Assembly (NCBI RefSeq): GCF_013912065.1
Contig: NZ_JACESA010000001.1
Location: forward strand, 124,001 to 188,000
Origin: Brevundimonas sp.
Lineage (GTDB): Bacteria; Pseudomonadota; Alphaproteobacteria; Caulobacterales; Caulobacteraceae
Reading direction: 5' to 3'
Length of the DNA: 64,000 nucleotides
In this document: piece by piece, positions 54,379 to 63,700 of the stretch
How the letters are laid out: each line of letters begins with the position of its first letter
Numbering within the stretch: the stretch's first letter is position 1
Program-made: the position numbers and the translations under genes
Notes under the pieces: model-generated
The model's input: the letters and a program-made list of their open reading frames with translations, nothing else
Databases searched by the model: none
What the model was told of the DNA's origin: nothing

Positions 54379-55326
54379 ATGAGCGAAGACCAGAAGCCGC
54401 ACGACGCCGATGCGATCGAAACCAAGGTGGACGACGCCACGCCGGAGGAAGTCTTCGCCGCGTCCGAGGCCGATGCGCCTGTCGAGGCGGTGCAGGAGCC
54501 CACGTCGGCGAAGCGTCCGATCTGGAGCGACGACGGCGACGCGCCCTTCGAGGAGACTCCTGCTCAGCCCGCGCGCGCCGCCAAGCCGGAAGAGCCCGCT
54601 GGGAACGAGACGGTCGAGATCTTCAAGACCATCGCCTTCGCCCTGCTGATCGCCATGGTGCTGCGGATATTCCTGTTCCAGCCCTTCACCATTCCGTCGG
54701 CCTCGATGGAGCCGAACCTTTACGAGGGCGACTATATCGTCGTGTCGAAATGGTCGTACGGCTATTCGAAACACTCGATCCCGTTCAGCCCGCCGCTGTT
54801 CGACGGCCGGGTGATGGGTTCGGCGCCGAAGCGCGGCGACATCGTCGTGTTCAAGCTGCCTCGCGACGACAAGACTGACTTCATCAAACGGGTCATCGGC
54901 CTGCCGGGCGACCGTATCCAGATGATTTCCAACAAACTCTATATCAACGGCCAGCCGGTTGAGGACGTCGTCGTATCTGAGCGTGAGCTTAACGACATCT
55001 TCGGCATGCATCCGGTCGCCGAGGTCCGCGAGACCCTGCCGGAAGGCAAGAGCTTCATGACCCAGGACTTCGGTCCCGGAAACGACCTGGACGACACCGG
55101 GGTCTATGAGGTGCCGGTCGGCCACTACTTCATGATGGGCGACAACCGCGACAACTCGATCGACAGCCGCGTCGAACAGTCCAGCGGCGTGGGCATGGTC
55201 CCGGCCGAGAACCTGGTCGGCAAGGCGCAGATCATCCTGTTCTCATGGAAGCCCGGTTCGTCGCTGTGGAACCCGGTGAGCTGGTTCAACGTGCGGCTCG
55301 ACCGGTTCTTCAACGTTCTGCACTGA
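54379..55326 (+). CDS. lepB: Signal peptidase I
   Basis: LepB cleaves Sec signal peptides at the outer face of the inner membrane. The 315-residue protein has an acidic cytoplasmic extension (residues 1-80) before a single membrane segment (IFKTIAFALLIAMVLRIFLF). The catalytic dyad is Ser109 in SASMEPN and Lys170 in DFIKRVIGLPGD; the box E motif MMGDNRDNSIDSR is near the end. ATG 54379 is preferred to ATG 54367 because AAGGGG lies immediately before the latter. The stop overlaps the rnc start (TGATG). Confidence 0.93.
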   Translation: MSEDQKPHDADAIETKVDDATPEEVFAASEADAPVEAVQEPTSAKRPIWSDDGDAPFEETPAQPARAAKPEEPAGNETVEIFKTIAFALLIAMVLRIFLFQPFTIPSASMEPNLYEGDYIVVSKWSYGYSKHSIPFSPPLFDGRVMGSAPKRGDIVVFKLPRDDKTDFIKRVIGLPGDRIQMISNKLYINGQPVEDVVVSERELNDIFGMHPVAEVRETLPEGKSFMTQDFGPGNDLDDTGVYEVPVGHYFMMGDNRDNSIDSRVEQSSGVGMVPAENLVGKAQIILFSWKPGSSLWNPVSWFNVRLDRFFNVLH

Positions 55327-56036
55327 TGGCTAATGTGAGAGCAGAGGCGGTCGCGGCGCTGGAAACGCGCATCGGACGCCCCTTCAAGGACAAGGCGCTG
55401 CTGGAGCGCGCCCTGACCCATGCCAGCGTGGGAGAGGGTGCGCCGGTCGGTGTTCACGGACCGCGCGACAACGAGCGGCTGGAGTTCCTGGGCGACCGGG
55501 TGCTGGGCCTGCTGGTGGCTGAGCGGCTGACGCGCGAGTATCCCACGGCGGACGAGGGACAGCTGTCGTCCAGCCTGCACGCCTTGGTCGACAAGACCGC
55601 CTGCGCGCGGGTGGGCGAGGCCCTGGGGGTTGGGCCGGCCCTGCGGCTGTCGCCCGGCGAGACCAAGACGGGCGGGCGGCGAAAGGCCGGGGTCATCGCC
55701 GATGCGGTGGAGGCCCTGTTGGCGGCCGTCTATCTGGACGGCGGGCTGGACGCGGCGCGGGCCTTCTTCGACAGGGCCTGGGCTGAGGAACTGTCGGCCC
55801 CGCCGTCGCGCACCGTGACCAATCCCAAGTCGGCGCTCCAGGAATGGGCCCAAGGCAAGGGACGACCGCTTCCGACCTACCGCGTGGCGGACCGGACGGG
55901 TTCGGATCATGCGCCGACATTCACCGTCGAGGTGGAAGTCGAGGGGGTTCAGCCCTTGACCGCGCAGGGGCGTTCGCGTCAGGAGGCGGAGAAGGCGGCC
56001 GCGACGGCCCTGTTGAAACGCGAAGGCATGATTTGA
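55326..56036 (+). CDS. rnc: Ribonuclease III
   Basis: RNase III processes rRNA precursors and double-stranded RNA. The 236-residue protein has the catalytic signature NERLEFLGDRVLGL with the acidic residues, DAVEALLAAVYLDGG in the second half, and a C-terminal double-stranded RNA-binding domain (about 160-232, PKSALQEWAQGKGRPLPTY in parts). The start ATG overlaps the lepB stop, and the stop overlaps the era start (TTGA). Confidence 0.95.
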   Translation: MANVRAEAVAALETRIGRPFKDKALLERALTHASVGEGAPVGVHGPRDNERLEFLGDRVLGLLVAERLTREYPTADEGQLSSSLHALVDKTACARVGEALGVGPALRLSPGETKTGGRRKAGVIADAVEALLAAVYLDGGLDAARAFFDRAWAEELSAPPSRTVTNPKSALQEWAQGKGRPLPTYRVADRTGSDHAPTFTVEVEVEGVQPLTAQGRSRQEAEKAAATALLKREGMI

Positions 56037-56980
56037 CCGATATCGAAAACCAGCGGGCGGGCTTCGCCGCCATCATCGGCGCGCCGAACGCCGGCAAGTC
56101 GACGCTGGTGAACAGACTGACCGGATCCAAGGTCTCCATCGTCACACAGAAGGTGCAGACCACGCGCTTTCCCGTGCGCGGCATCGCCATGGACGGCGAC
56201 GCCCAGATCGTGCTGGTGGACACCCCCGGCATCTTCACCCCGCGCCGTCGCCTGGACCGGGCCATGGTCGCCTCGGCCTGGGGCGGGGCGCAGGACGCGG
56301 ACGTGGTGGTCCATCTGATCGACGCCCAGTCGCACATCAATTCCGAAGGCCGTGAAGGCACGGCGGCGGATCGCCGCTCGGCCGAGGACACCGAGACCAT
56401 CATCGCCAATCTTCAGTCCACGGGGACGAAGGTAATTCTGGCGCTGAACAAGATCGACGGCATGCGCCGCGACACCCTGCTGGCCCTGTCTCAGAAACTG
56501 TTCGAGAGCGGCGTCTATGAAGAGGTCTATATGATCTCTGCGGCCAATGGCGACGGGGTCGAGGACCTGAAGCAGCGGCTGGCGCGGTCGATGCCCCAGG
56601 GGCCGTGGCTCTATCCGGAAGATCAGGCGGCCGATGTGCCCGTGCGGGTTCTGGCGGCCGAGATCACGCGCGAGAAGGTCTATCTGCGCGTCCACGAGGA
56701 ACTGCCCTATTCGGCGGCGGTGGAGACGACCAGTTTCGAAGACCGCGCGGACGGTTCGGCCCGGATCGAACAGACCATCTATGTCGAGCGCGAGAGCCAG
56801 CGGCCCATCGTCCTGGGCAAGGGCGGCCAGACGCTGAAGTGGATCGGCCAGAAGGCGCGCGAGGAGCTGAACGAGATCCTGGGCCGCCAGGTCCACCTGT
56901 TCCTGACGGTCAAGGTCGATCCGAAGTGGCAGGATTCGCGGGCGCTCTACGCCCAGTTCGGTCTGGATTTCGACGTCTGA
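56033..56980 (+). CDS. era: GTPase Era
   Basis: Era is a GTPase for 30S subunit maturation. The 315-residue protein starts at TTG 56033, overlapping the rnc stop, with AAGG six bases upstream. G1 is GAPNAGKST (residues 16-24), G3 is DTPG and G4 is NKID. The C-terminal KH domain with VERESQRPIVLGKGGQTLK binds 16S rRNA. In related genomes recO often follows era; here four other genes lie between them. Confidence 0.95.
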   Translation: MTDIENQRAGFAAIIGAPNAGKSTLVNRLTGSKVSIVTQKVQTTRFPVRGIAMDGDAQIVLVDTPGIFTPRRRLDRAMVASAWGGAQDADVVVHLIDAQSHINSEGREGTAADRRSAEDTETIIANLQSTGTKVILALNKIDGMRRDTLLALSQKLFESGVYEEVYMISAANGDGVEDLKQRLARSMPQGPWLYPEDQAADVPVRVLAAEITREKVYLRVHEELPYSAAVETTSFEDRADGSARIEQTIYVERESQRPIVLGKGGQTLKWIGQKAREELNEILGRQVHLFLTVKVDPKWQDSRALYAQFGLDFDV

Positions 56981-56986
56981 GTTCCC

Positions 56987-58231
56987 GTGTTTGATGTGCC
57001 GCGTACCGCCGGGTCCCATCCCCGGCTCGTTCTGGGCGCCCTGGGGGCGCTGATCCTCGGCGGCGCGGTCTGGGCCGGGATCGCCACGGCCACCCGGCCC
57101 CCGAGCGACGCGGTCCAGATCGCGTTGCGTCCTGCGGCTCCACCCCGTCCGCCGCTTGTGGTGGTCGAGGATCTGCCGCAACTGGCGGCGCGCCTGGATC
57201 GCGAAGCCGCCGCCGGGCGATTCATGGGTGCTGTCCTTGTCGCAAAGGGGGATCGGGTCCTGTTCCGCCAGGTCTATGGCGAGGCCGACCGGGAACAGAA
57301 CCGCGCGATGAAGCTGGATTCCCGCTTCCGCCTGGCTTCGATCTCGAAACAGTTCACCGCGACGGCGATCCTGCGCCTGCAAGACGAAGGCAGGCTTCGC
57401 GTCTCGGACCCTGTCTGCCAGTGGATCCAGCCGTGTCCGAAGGCTTGGGAGCCTGTGCGGATCAGCCATCTGTTGTCCCACACCTCGGGCATTCCCGACC
57501 TGATGGCCCGACCCGGCTGGGGGATGCGGCGTACGACCCCGGCGACCCTGGCCGAACTGACCGAGGACTCGAAACGGTTCGGCCTGCAGTTCGCGCCGGG
57601 AACCAAGGTCCGTTACGACAACGCCGGCTTCAATCTGGCGGCGGCCATCGTCGAGAAGGCCAGCGGCAAGCCGTTCGAAACCTATATGCGCGAAACCTTC
57701 TTCAAGCCTCTGGGCATGAAGGACAGCGGGCTGGATCTGGACGGCGGGGACCACAGGGTGATCATGGGCTATGCTCACTTCCCCGCGGGCCTGGCCCCGC
57801 AGCCGAACGCCAACACCTCGATCGTGGCTGGAGCGGGCGCCGTCTATTCTACGCTGGACGATCTGCTGGTGTGGCAGAGGGCGCTGCACCGGGGCGAGCT
57901 GCTGAAGCCGTTCAGCTATCAGCAGATGCTGGCCGATCATGCGCCGGAAAATACGCCGAAGGAGCGCGGGCATCCGCGCCGCGACTGGGGCTACGGAATC
58001 TTTTCGAACCGGCTGGGCGATCAGGTTCGGCCCAGTTTCCAGGATCGCCAAATCTATCACACCGGCAGCTGGGGCGGGTTCCGCAATCTCATGCTCTATC
58101 AGCCAGAGGCCGATGTGACGGTGATCGTGCTGTCGAACAATTATCATCTGCGCGACCAGGTCTTCCTGATCAGCCAGCAGGCGATGGCCGAGGCCCTGGG
58201 CCGCGAGTTCCCGACGACGCTGGACCGATAG
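56987..58231 (+). CDS. Membrane-anchored serine hydrolase, beta-lactamase/class C type
   Basis: This 414-residue protein of the serine beta-lactamase-like family (class C, EstB or D-aminopeptidase relatives) has an N-terminal membrane anchor (about residues 12-34) and a periplasmic catalytic domain. The nucleophile Ser118 and general base Lys121 are in SISK, the Tyr is in YDNAG, and the HTSG-type third element is HTGSWGG near the end. It could be an esterase or peptidase; a role in antibiotic resistance cannot be inferred. The start is GTG 56987, six bases after era, so it may be in the era transcript. Confidence 0.85.
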   Translation: MFDVPRTAGSHPRLVLGALGALILGGAVWAGIATATRPPSDAVQIALRPAAPPRPPLVVVEDLPQLAARLDREAAAGRFMGAVLVAKGDRVLFRQVYGEADREQNRAMKLDSRFRLASISKQFTATAILRLQDEGRLRVSDPVCQWIQPCPKAWEPVRISHLLSHTSGIPDLMARPGWGMRRTTPATLAELTEDSKRFGLQFAPGTKVRYDNAGFNLAAAIVEKASGKPFETYMRETFFKPLGMKDSGLDLDGGDHRVIMGYAHFPAGLAPQPNANTSIVAGAGAVYSTLDDLLVWQRALHRGELLKPFSYQQMLADHAPENTPKERGHPRRDWGYGIFSNRLGDQVRPSFQDRQIYHTGSWGGFRNLMLYQPEADVTVIVLSNNYHLRDQVFLISQQAMAEALGREFPTTLDR

Positions 58232-58263
58232 GTCCACGCTGGCGGCGTGGCGCAAAAAAGAGG

Positions 58264-58304
58264 GCGCCAAACGCGCCAAAGGCGCCAAACCTGCCAAACG
58301 CGCC
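58264..58304. repeat. Nine-base tandem repeat
   Basis: The unit GCGCCAAAC occurs as GCGCCAAAC, GCGCCAAAG, GCGCCAAAC, CTGCCAAAC and a partial GCGCC, 4.5 units in all. It lies in the 202-base gap between two convergent genes, where I see no gene or clear terminator. Confidence 0.8.
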
Positions 58305-58433
58305 ATCCGTCAGTCTCTCCATCAACGGCTCCAGTCTAAGGGCGTTTGAGGGAGTGGTGAGGTGAAGGGTGAAAACGGGGCGCAAAGCCTTGCGCCGCCG
58401 TAGTCGGGATGGGTGGGAAATAAATCTGGACCG

Positions 58434-59993
<1,560 letters not shown>

Positions 59994-60151
59994 TTAAGCG
60001 GGGTCGCCAGGCTGATCCATTCGACCTTGGTCGAGGGTGGGCGAAACATCCATGATCTCCATCAAAAGAAGACCTTGGCGAATGGAGGCCTTGGATCAGG
60101 AACGCCGGGCGCGACGGTGGGTTAGCGAATGACCGATAGAAAGGAGCGCCG

Positions 60152-60757
60152 ATGAAAGCCCTGATCCTGAACTGCACCCTGAAACCCTCTCCGGCGACGT
60201 CCAGCACCGAGGCCCTGGCCCAGGTGGTGATCGACGAACTGGCCAGGGGCGGGGCCGAGACCGAACTGGTTCGTCTGGTGGACCTGAACCTGAAGCCGGG
60301 CGTGGCGACCGACGAGGGCGAGGGGGATGACTGGCCCTCGGTTCATGAGAAGATCATGGCGGCGAACATCCTTATCTTCGCCACCCCGACCTGGGTCGGC
60401 CAGATGTCCAGCGTCTGCATGCGGGCGCTGGAGCGTATGGACGCCCTGTTCGAGGAGACCGACCACAGCGGTCGCCCGGTCGCCTTCGGCAAGGTCGCCG
60501 GCATCGTCATCACCGGCAACGAGGACGGCGCCCACCATATCGTCGCCACCGTGTCCCAGGCCCTGATCGACATGGGGTTCACCATCCCGGCCCAGAGCTG
60601 GACCTACTGGCACCTCGGCCCTGGCGCGGGACCGGACTATGTCGAGACCGATCAGGGGCACGATTATTCGGACCGGGTCGGACGCAATGCGGCGCGGAAT
60701 GTGATGGCCCTGGCGAAGGTGCTGAAACCGGACACCTATCCGGTTCCCGAAAGCTGA
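60152..60757 (+). CDS. NADPH-dependent FMN reductase / flavodoxin-like oxidoreductase
   Basis: This 201-residue flavodoxin-like-fold oxidoreductase has the FMN phosphate loop (LNCTLKPSPATSST) at the N-terminus and the family's middle strand with ATPTWVGQMSS. GIVITGNEDGAHH is the third nucleotide-contacting block. The substrate is unknown; quinones, azo compounds or flavin are typical. GAAAGGAG lies seven bases before the ATG. It stands just downstream of the divergent CoA-transferase gene. Confidence 0.87.
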   Translation: MKALILNCTLKPSPATSSTEALAQVVIDELARGGAETELVRLVDLNLKPGVATDEGEGDDWPSVHEKIMAANILIFATPTWVGQMSSVCMRALERMDALFEETDHSGRPVAFGKVAGIVITGNEDGAHHIVATVSQALIDMGFTIPAQSWTYWHLGPGAGPDYVETDQGHDYSDRVGRNAARNVMALAKVLKPDTYPVPES

Positions 60758-60778
60758 GAACAGGACTAGAACAGCGGC

Positions 60779-61291
60779 ATGATCGCCGCCCTGCTCACCG
60801 TTCTGGTTCTTCAATCCCCGCCGCCGCTGGCGGCGATGGTCCCCGCGCGAGACGACAGTGTCGGCATCGCTGCCCAGCGCGGGGCCGACGAGGCGGCGGC
60901 GACTCTGGATCGGATGCACCAGGCGGCTGCGGACGCGGACGGCGCGACCTATTTCGCCCAGTTCAGCGACGGCGCCCGTTTCGTCGGGACCGACGCCTCA
61001 GAGCATTGGGATATGCCAGCGTTCAAGGCTTATGCCGAGCCGGTCTTCGCAAAGGGCCAGGGCTGGACCTATCGGCCGCATGATCGGACCCTGATCATCT
61101 CCGGGGACTTCGCGTGGTTCGATGAGAAGCTGGAGAACGATGCCTACGGCGCGCTTCGTGGATCCGGGCTGCTGAGGCGGACCGGTCCGGGAGAGATCTG
61201 GAAGATCGAGCAATATGTGCTCAGTTTCACGGTGCCGAATGATCGGACCGAAGCAGTTGTCGACGCCATCAAGTCCGCGCCTGTCGACTGA
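60779..61291 (+). CDS. SnoaL/NTF2-like domain protein, secreted
   Basis: This 170-residue protein has an N-terminal signal peptide (about 1-18) and a mature cone-shaped NTF2-like fold of the DUF4440/SnoaL type (DADGATYFAQFSDGARFVGTDASE in parts, then a nuclear-transport-factor-like strand block GPGEIWKIEQYVLSF). Ligand and function are unknown. Its TGA overlaps the recO ATG (TGATG), so it is translated just before recO. Confidence 0.8.
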   Translation: MIAALLTVLVLQSPPPLAAMVPARDDSVGIAAQRGADEAAATLDRMHQAAADADGATYFAQFSDGARFVGTDASEHWDMPAFKAYAEPVFAKGQGWTYRPHDRTLIISGDFAWFDEKLENDAYGALRGSGLLRRTGPGEIWKIEQYVLSFTVPNDRTEAVVDAIKSAPVD

Positions 61292-62022
61292 TGGATTTTC
61301 AGGAAGAGGCTTTCGTCCTGTCGGCGCGCGCCCATGGCGACACCGGCGCTGTGGTGGATCTGCTGACCGAGAGCCACGGTCGGCGCGCCGCCTATGTAGC
61401 GGGCGGGGCGTCGCGCAAGATGCGGCCGTTCCTGCAGCCGGGCGCGCGGGTCGTCGCCGACTATAGGGCGCGGACCTCGGATCATTTGGGCGGGGCGCGG
61501 CTGGAGCCGATGGGCGAAGGGCCCAGTGCGCTGTTTGACGACGCCTTGGCCCTGACTGGTCTGGCTGCCGCGTCAGGCGTGGCCCAGGGCGCCTTGCCGG
61601 AACGCGAGCCGCATCCGGGCGTCTTCCTGGCCTTCGAGGCCCTGATGAGCGCCTTCGCCTTACCGGAGGTCTGGCCCGCCATCTTCGTGCGGTTCGAGGC
61701 GGGACTGCTGGAAGACCTCGGGTTCGGGCTGGACCTGTCGAAATGCGCGGCGACGGGGACCGCCGACGACCTGATCTATGTCAGTCCTCGCACCGGCCGG
61801 GCGGTCAGCCGCGAGGCCGGCGCGCCCTATGCCGACAAGATGCTGGCCCTGCCGCCCTTCATGCTGGGCGCGCAAGCGGGACTGGTCGAGGGTGACGTCA
61901 AGGCCGGGCTCGACCTGACCGGCCATTTCCTCGAGCAGTTCGTCTTCCACCCGCAGAACAAGCCTCTGCCGCCCGCGCGGGTGTGGATGCTGGACAAGCT
62001 GGCGGAAGCCGGACGGCTTTAG
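61291..62022 (+). CDS. recO: DNA repair protein RecO
   Basis: RecO helps RecR load RecA onto SSB-coated single-stranded DNA. The 243-residue protein has the N-terminal OB fold (EEAFVLSARAHGDTGAVVDLLT in parts) and the helical C-terminal region. The cysteine-rich zinc site of some RecO proteins is not obvious; only one Cys lies in DLSKCAATG. It begins on the stop of the SnoaL-like gene. In related genomes it usually follows era. Confidence 0.94.
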   Translation: MDFQEEAFVLSARAHGDTGAVVDLLTESHGRRAAYVAGGASRKMRPFLQPGARVVADYRARTSDHLGGARLEPMGEGPSALFDDALALTGLAAASGVAQGALPEREPHPGVFLAFEALMSAFALPEVWPAIFVRFEAGLLEDLGFGLDLSKCAATGTADDLIYVSPRTGRAVSREAGAPYADKMLALPPFMLGAQAGLVEGDVKAGLDLTGHFLEQFVFHPQNKPLPPARVWMLDKLAEAGRL

Positions 62023-62029
62023 CGCCCGG

Positions 62030-62635
62030 CTAGAAGATCAGGGTGGCGATGCCGATCTCGCCGCCCGGCGTATAGCTGATCTGATAACCTGCAAGCAGGG
62101 CGAGTTGGTCTTCCGTTTCCGGCGAGAAGAACAGACCCACCGAAATCTTGCCGGCGGCGTCCAGGCCCATCCGCATTCCACCGCCCAGCTTCCAAGTATC
62201 GTAGCGAAGCCCATCGACGAAGCCTGCCCAGTTTCGCAGCGACTCGCATTTCAGCTCGACGACGATCTCGTCCGCCGCGGGGTTTTCGAAGGGATTGTTG
62301 ACCAGCAGATCGGCGCGTCCGCCGTCGGGATAGACGCGAGCCTCGCGTTCTATCCAGCTGTCCTCGACATTGGCGTTGATATAGCCGGCGATTTCGGCCT
62401 GCGCCCAGGCTTCCCATCCCCCTGCCAGAGGCCAGACCAGTCTTATTCTGTCGACGTTGGCGGCGGCCCATTGGGAGACCAGGGTCACGAAGTCTGCGGT
62501 TGACATCGGCATCTGAGCTATTCCTGATTTGAACGCCGCATGCGGCGACTGATCTGGGGGCGCTGTGGGTTCGGACCTGGTCTTTCGCCCGTCCGCGACG
62601 AGATGGAGCAGGGCCAGGCTGAGCATTCTCGTCAT
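62030..62635 (-). CDS. Hypothetical protein with a PD-(D/E)XK-like nuclease motif
   Basis: I do not recognise a named family. The 201-residue protein has a possible PD-(D/E)XK core: an Asp in GGRADLLVNNPF, followed about 15 residues later by the E-x-K in EIVVELKCES, which would place a metal-dependent nuclease-like site. The remainder alternates alpha and beta. The start is ATG 62635, with AAGGAG seven bases upstream; ATG 62512 is an alternative. It diverges from the reb genes with about 270 bases between. Confidence 0.6.
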   Translation of the reverse strand: MTRMLSLALLHLVADGRKTRSEPTAPPDQSPHAAFKSGIAQMPMSTADFVTLVSQWAAANVDRIRLVWPLAGGWEAWAQAEIAGYINANVEDSWIEREARVYPDGGRADLLVNNPFENPAADEIVVELKCESLRNWAGFVDGLRYDTWKLGGGMRMGLDAAGKISVGLFFSPETEDQLALLAGYQISYTPGGEIGIATLIF

Positions 62636-62905
62636 GAATGAACTCCTTGTTTTCACGGCCCTTCCGCGTCTCAGCCGCGTCCCGGAAGACTGCGACGCGT
62701 CGGATGGTGTCCCGAAGGCCAGACGCGGTCGGAAGGCGTCTGTGAAAGAGCGGGCAGCGTTTCGTTCACTCAAGGCGAGTTAAAAAATCAATCTGTAGTC
62801 GTTCACACAGGGGTGCGTCGGGCGTCATGGCTATCGGGGGTCGCCTTCAACGGGGCCATGCGACCTTCGAGCCACCGGCCTCAATCCAATGGAAGGAGAC
62901 AACTC

Positions 62906-63244
62906 ATGGCTATTCCGACACCCGTGAACGGTCAGATCACCGACGCCGTCACCCAGGCGAATGTGAAGGTCCTCGGCGACGCCCCGGCGATGGCCATGGG
63001 CGCGATCTACCAGTCGCTGGCCCACTCGACCGGCATTCTCTACGAAAACGCCACCTCGTCGCAGCAGCAACTGGCGATCGCCGCCCAGGCCGCGACCAAT
63101 CAGGGCGTGATCCAGATCTACAGCGTCGACACCATGGCCGGCGCCGTGGCGACCTCGAAGATCGCCCAGTCCGACACGCCCGACAACATGCTGGCCCTGC
63201 TGACCGCCCTGCGCGCCGTCGGACCGTCGGCCGCCGTCTCCTGA
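62906..63244 (+). CDS. RebB-family R-body protein, copy 1
   Basis: This 112-residue protein of the RebB family (R-body structural protein) has the strongly conserved core ITDAVTQANVKVLGDAPAMA and the Gln/Ala-rich helix SSQQQLAIAAQAATNQGV. There is no signal peptide and few charged residues apart from the core. Related proteins in Caedibacter and Azorhizobium polymerise into R-bodies, hollow ribbons that uncoil when pH drops. AAGGAG seven bases before the ATG suggests high expression. A near-copy follows after 32 bases. Confidence 0.88.
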   Translation: MAIPTPVNGQITDAVTQANVKVLGDAPAMAMGAIYQSLAHSTGILYENATSSQQQLAIAAQAATNQGVIQIYSVDTMAGAVATSKIAQSDTPDNMLALLTALRAVGPSAAVS

Positions 63245-63595
63245 CGCTCAACCCACAACAAAGAAGGACTTGAGACATGGCGCTTCCCACACCCGTCAAC
63301 GGCATGATCACCGACGCCGTCACCCAGGCCAACGTGAAGGTTCTGGGCGACGCTCCGGCTATGGCCATGGGCGCGATCTACCAGTCGCTGGCTCACTCGA
63401 CCGGCATTCTCTACGAAAACGCCGCCTCGTCGCAGCAGCAGCTGGCGATCGCCGCCCAGGCCGCGACCAACCAGGGCGTGATCCAGATCTACAGCGTCGA
63501 TACGATGGCCGGCGCCGTCGCGGCGAGCAAGATCAGCCAGTCGGACACGCCCGACAACCTGATGTCGCTGTTGACCGCCCTGCGGGCTACGGCGG
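62906..63595. repeat. Tandem duplication of the rebB coding sequence (371-base period)
   Basis: Copy 1 begins at 62906 and copy 2 at 63277. The two share about 92% of bases in their aligned coding cores. The proteins differ at only about eight of the first 100 residues and then diverge at the C-terminus. Confidence 0.9.
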
Positions 63596-63600
63596 TCTGA
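63277..63600 (+). CDS. RebB-family R-body protein, copy 2
   Basis: This 107-residue protein is almost the same as its upstream neighbour, with conservative changes near residues 3, 10, 50, 83 and 87 and a shorter C-terminus (TALRATAV). AAGGA lies eight bases before the ATG. It is probably co-transcribed with copy 1. Reb genes occur in clusters whose products co-polymerise into R-bodies, and the mix of nearly identical subunits fits such an assembly. Confidence 0.88.
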   Translation: MALPTPVNGMITDAVTQANVKVLGDAPAMAMGAIYQSLAHSTGILYENAASSQQQLAIAAQAATNQGVIQIYSVDTMAGAVAASKISQSDTPDNLMSLLTALRATAV

Positions 63601-63653
63601 CGCCGATGCGTTCGGCGACGCCAGCGCGCGTCGAACGGCCAGACCTTGACTGC

Positions 63654-63680
63654 CGCGGCGGGAGACTGGAGCCCGCCGCG
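63654..63680 (+). terminator. Hairpin between rebB copy 2 and the third reb-like gene
   Basis: The stem of nine pairs (63654-63662 with 63672-63680; arms CGCGGCGGG and CCCGCCGCG) encloses a nine-base loop. There is no T tract, so it may be an attenuator or an mRNA 3'-end stabiliser that raises the level of the two upstream transcripts over the third gene. Confidence 0.45.
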
Positions 63681-63700
63681 CCCACCCCTGGAGGACGACC

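Noticed and set aside
58264-58304. CRISPR array
   Set aside because: The repeated unit is only nine bases without spacers; no cas genes are present.
55979-58306. 775-residue open frame on the minus strand
   Set aside because: Antisense to era and the serine hydrolase gene, which both have clear catalytic motifs.
60050-60130. 26-codon frame in the gap before the FMN reductase gene
   Set aside because: It has no ribosome-binding site and basic, low-information content; too weak to support.
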